NCBI GenBank assembly: GCA_029907715.1
Contig: JARYLI010000002.1
Location: 124,001 to 188,000, forward strand
Length of the DNA: 64,000 nt
Direction of reading: 5' to 3'
From: Methanothrix sp.
GTDB taxonomy: Archaea > Halobacteriota > Methanosarcinia > Methanotrichales > Methanotrichaceae
In this document: positions 63,330 through 64,000 of the stretch, piece after piece
Layout: each line of letters starts with the position of its first letter
Position numbering within the stretch: the first letter of the stretch is position 1
The notes under the pieces: generated by a model
The model's database searches: none
What the model was told of the DNA's origin: nothing
Seen by the model: only the letters and a program-made list of their open reading frames with translations
Position numbers and translations under genes: made by a program

Positions 63330-64000
63330 ATCCTGCTCAGGCTGCTGGATAGCTCCTCTGGCGATAGCAGCGTGGTAAGAAGGGGTATGTTCTCCACCCT
63401 TGCGATCTTCACAGCTACCGGATCCACGCGCTCAGCCTCTATGCCCTGGAGTATGACCGCGCCTGGTTTCAGGTTTGACACCCGTATCGCGACCAGCGGC
63501 GATCTCCCCCTTGTGACACCTGTGAATATAAGCGCTCTGGCAGTGCTTCGGCCGTAGATCTTGTAGAACTGCTCGGGCAGAAGCTCCAGTATCGCCTTTA
63601 TGCTATCGATTATCGTGTAGCCGTTGATCTGCACATCCGTGCTCCCGCATATAAGCGTCGCATCTATCTCTGCCATGAACTCCGCAAGCGTGACCGGCCT
63701 GGCATACTCGCAGACAGAGCATATCGCGCTCAGTCCGACCATGTCGCCGAACATGCTCTCGTATGCGCGCAGCACATTGCATCCTCTCAGCTCATCAATC
63801 TTGAGAAGCGCATCGATGATCTTGCTGACTATCAGTATGCCTGGTGATCGTCGTCTTCCGCTCTCGTAATCGCTTATCACGCTCGGTGATATGCCCAGGT
63901 AGTTCGAGAGCTCTGTCTGGCTTATCCCGAAGTTCCGGCGCCACTTTCTGAGGGTCTCGCCAGGGTTCTGGGAAAGCGTGATCTCGCCGGCGATCTTCTC
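63326..64000 (-). CDS. XRE-type HTH transcriptional regulator (5' end cut by the window)
   Basis: The open frame runs off the window edge. The visible 225 residues contain a Cro/XRE helix-turn-helix ([39 protein letters not shown]). After it comes a long domain with [12 protein letters not shown] and ITDV-like [20 protein letters not shown], matching archaeal regulators next to HMG-CoA synthase genes. It overlaps the HMG-CoA synthase start by ATGA and probably controls the operon. Confidence 0.85.
   Translation of the reverse strand, partial: EKIAGEITLSQNPGETLRKWRRNFGISQTELSNYLGISPSVISDYESGRRRSPGILIVSKIIDALLKIDELRGCNVLRAYESMFGDMVGLSAICSVCEYARPVTLAEFMAEIDATLICGSTDVQINGYTIIDSIKAILELLPEQFYKIYGRSTARALIFTGVTRGRSPLVAIRVSNLKPGAVILQGIEAERVDPVAVKIARVENIPLLTTLLSPEELSSSLSRI

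Overview
The window looks like a piece of an acetoclastic methanogen chromosome, most like Methanothrix (Methanosaeta). This is inferred from the genes and was not looked up. Methanogen cofactor genes are present for methanofuran (mfnB), tetrahydromethanopterin (mptA), F420 (cofD, an F420:NADP reductase) and probably F430 (a cfbB-like gene beside nikR), with methanogenesis marker 12 and a regulator resembling FilR1. The information-processing genes are archaeal (DP1, Spt5, Rpo4, L21e, P0, P1, intron-containing tRNAs), while gyrA/gyrB are bacterial-type, as in Methanosarcinales. Most genes are tightly packed, often with 4-bp ATGA overlaps. No rRNA, CRISPR array, phage or intact transposase gene was seen.

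Layout. 0-5 kb: a CoA-transferase/GNAT fusion and a P-type ATPase. 5.9-8.1 kb: a coiled-coil protein and a FilR1-like regulator. 8.1-11.5 kb: ahcY, a small-molecule kinase and trmG10. 11.7-18.7 kb: hisA, gatD, a cfbB-like gene, nikR-flpA, signal peptidase and DP1. 19-24.7 kb: a HisA-like protein divergent from mfnB, then a prenyl synthase/radical SAM/secreted protein operon and tspO. 24.8-31 kb: two small operons (one with mptA), a histone-deacetylase-family gene and an exported thiol-redox cluster. 31-36 kb: ksgA-DUF655-rpo4-L21e-pus10, tRNA-Ser and a dadD-like deaminase. 36.6-42.2 kb: peroxiredoxin, ferredoxin, a TauE-type exporter and the P1-P0-L1-L11-Spt5 cluster. 42.5-48.3 kb: zinc ribbon plus a second HDAC-family gene plus trm1, a DUF3147-like protein, F420 reductase, an ArsM-like enzyme and hisF. 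48.7-56 kb: TRAM protein, tRNA-Met, the CoA operon (coaBC-pantoate kinase-phosphopantothenate synthetase), sepF-ZPR1-cofD-marker 12 and a 35-residue membrane protein. 56.3-64 kb: gyrB-gyrA and the mevalonate entry operon (regulator, HMG-CoA synthase, thiolase, DUF35 protein).

The most unusual material is in the spacers. Four families of short non-coding mobile elements can be delimited by terminal repeats, copy comparison or target-site duplications. They are a 111-bp element that duplicates TA, a 189-bp element with 18-bp ends and a 10-bp duplication, elements of about 100 bp with 4-bp A/T duplications, and elements of about 110 bp ending in TGCTCAATA. A fifth family, a structured repeat of 105-155 bp, lies mainly between the 3' ends of convergent genes. 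The elements are nested, so their order of insertion can be read directly. Two genes show apparent reading-frame lesions: a ferredoxin at 37.7 kb and the DUF35 gene at 61.1 kb.
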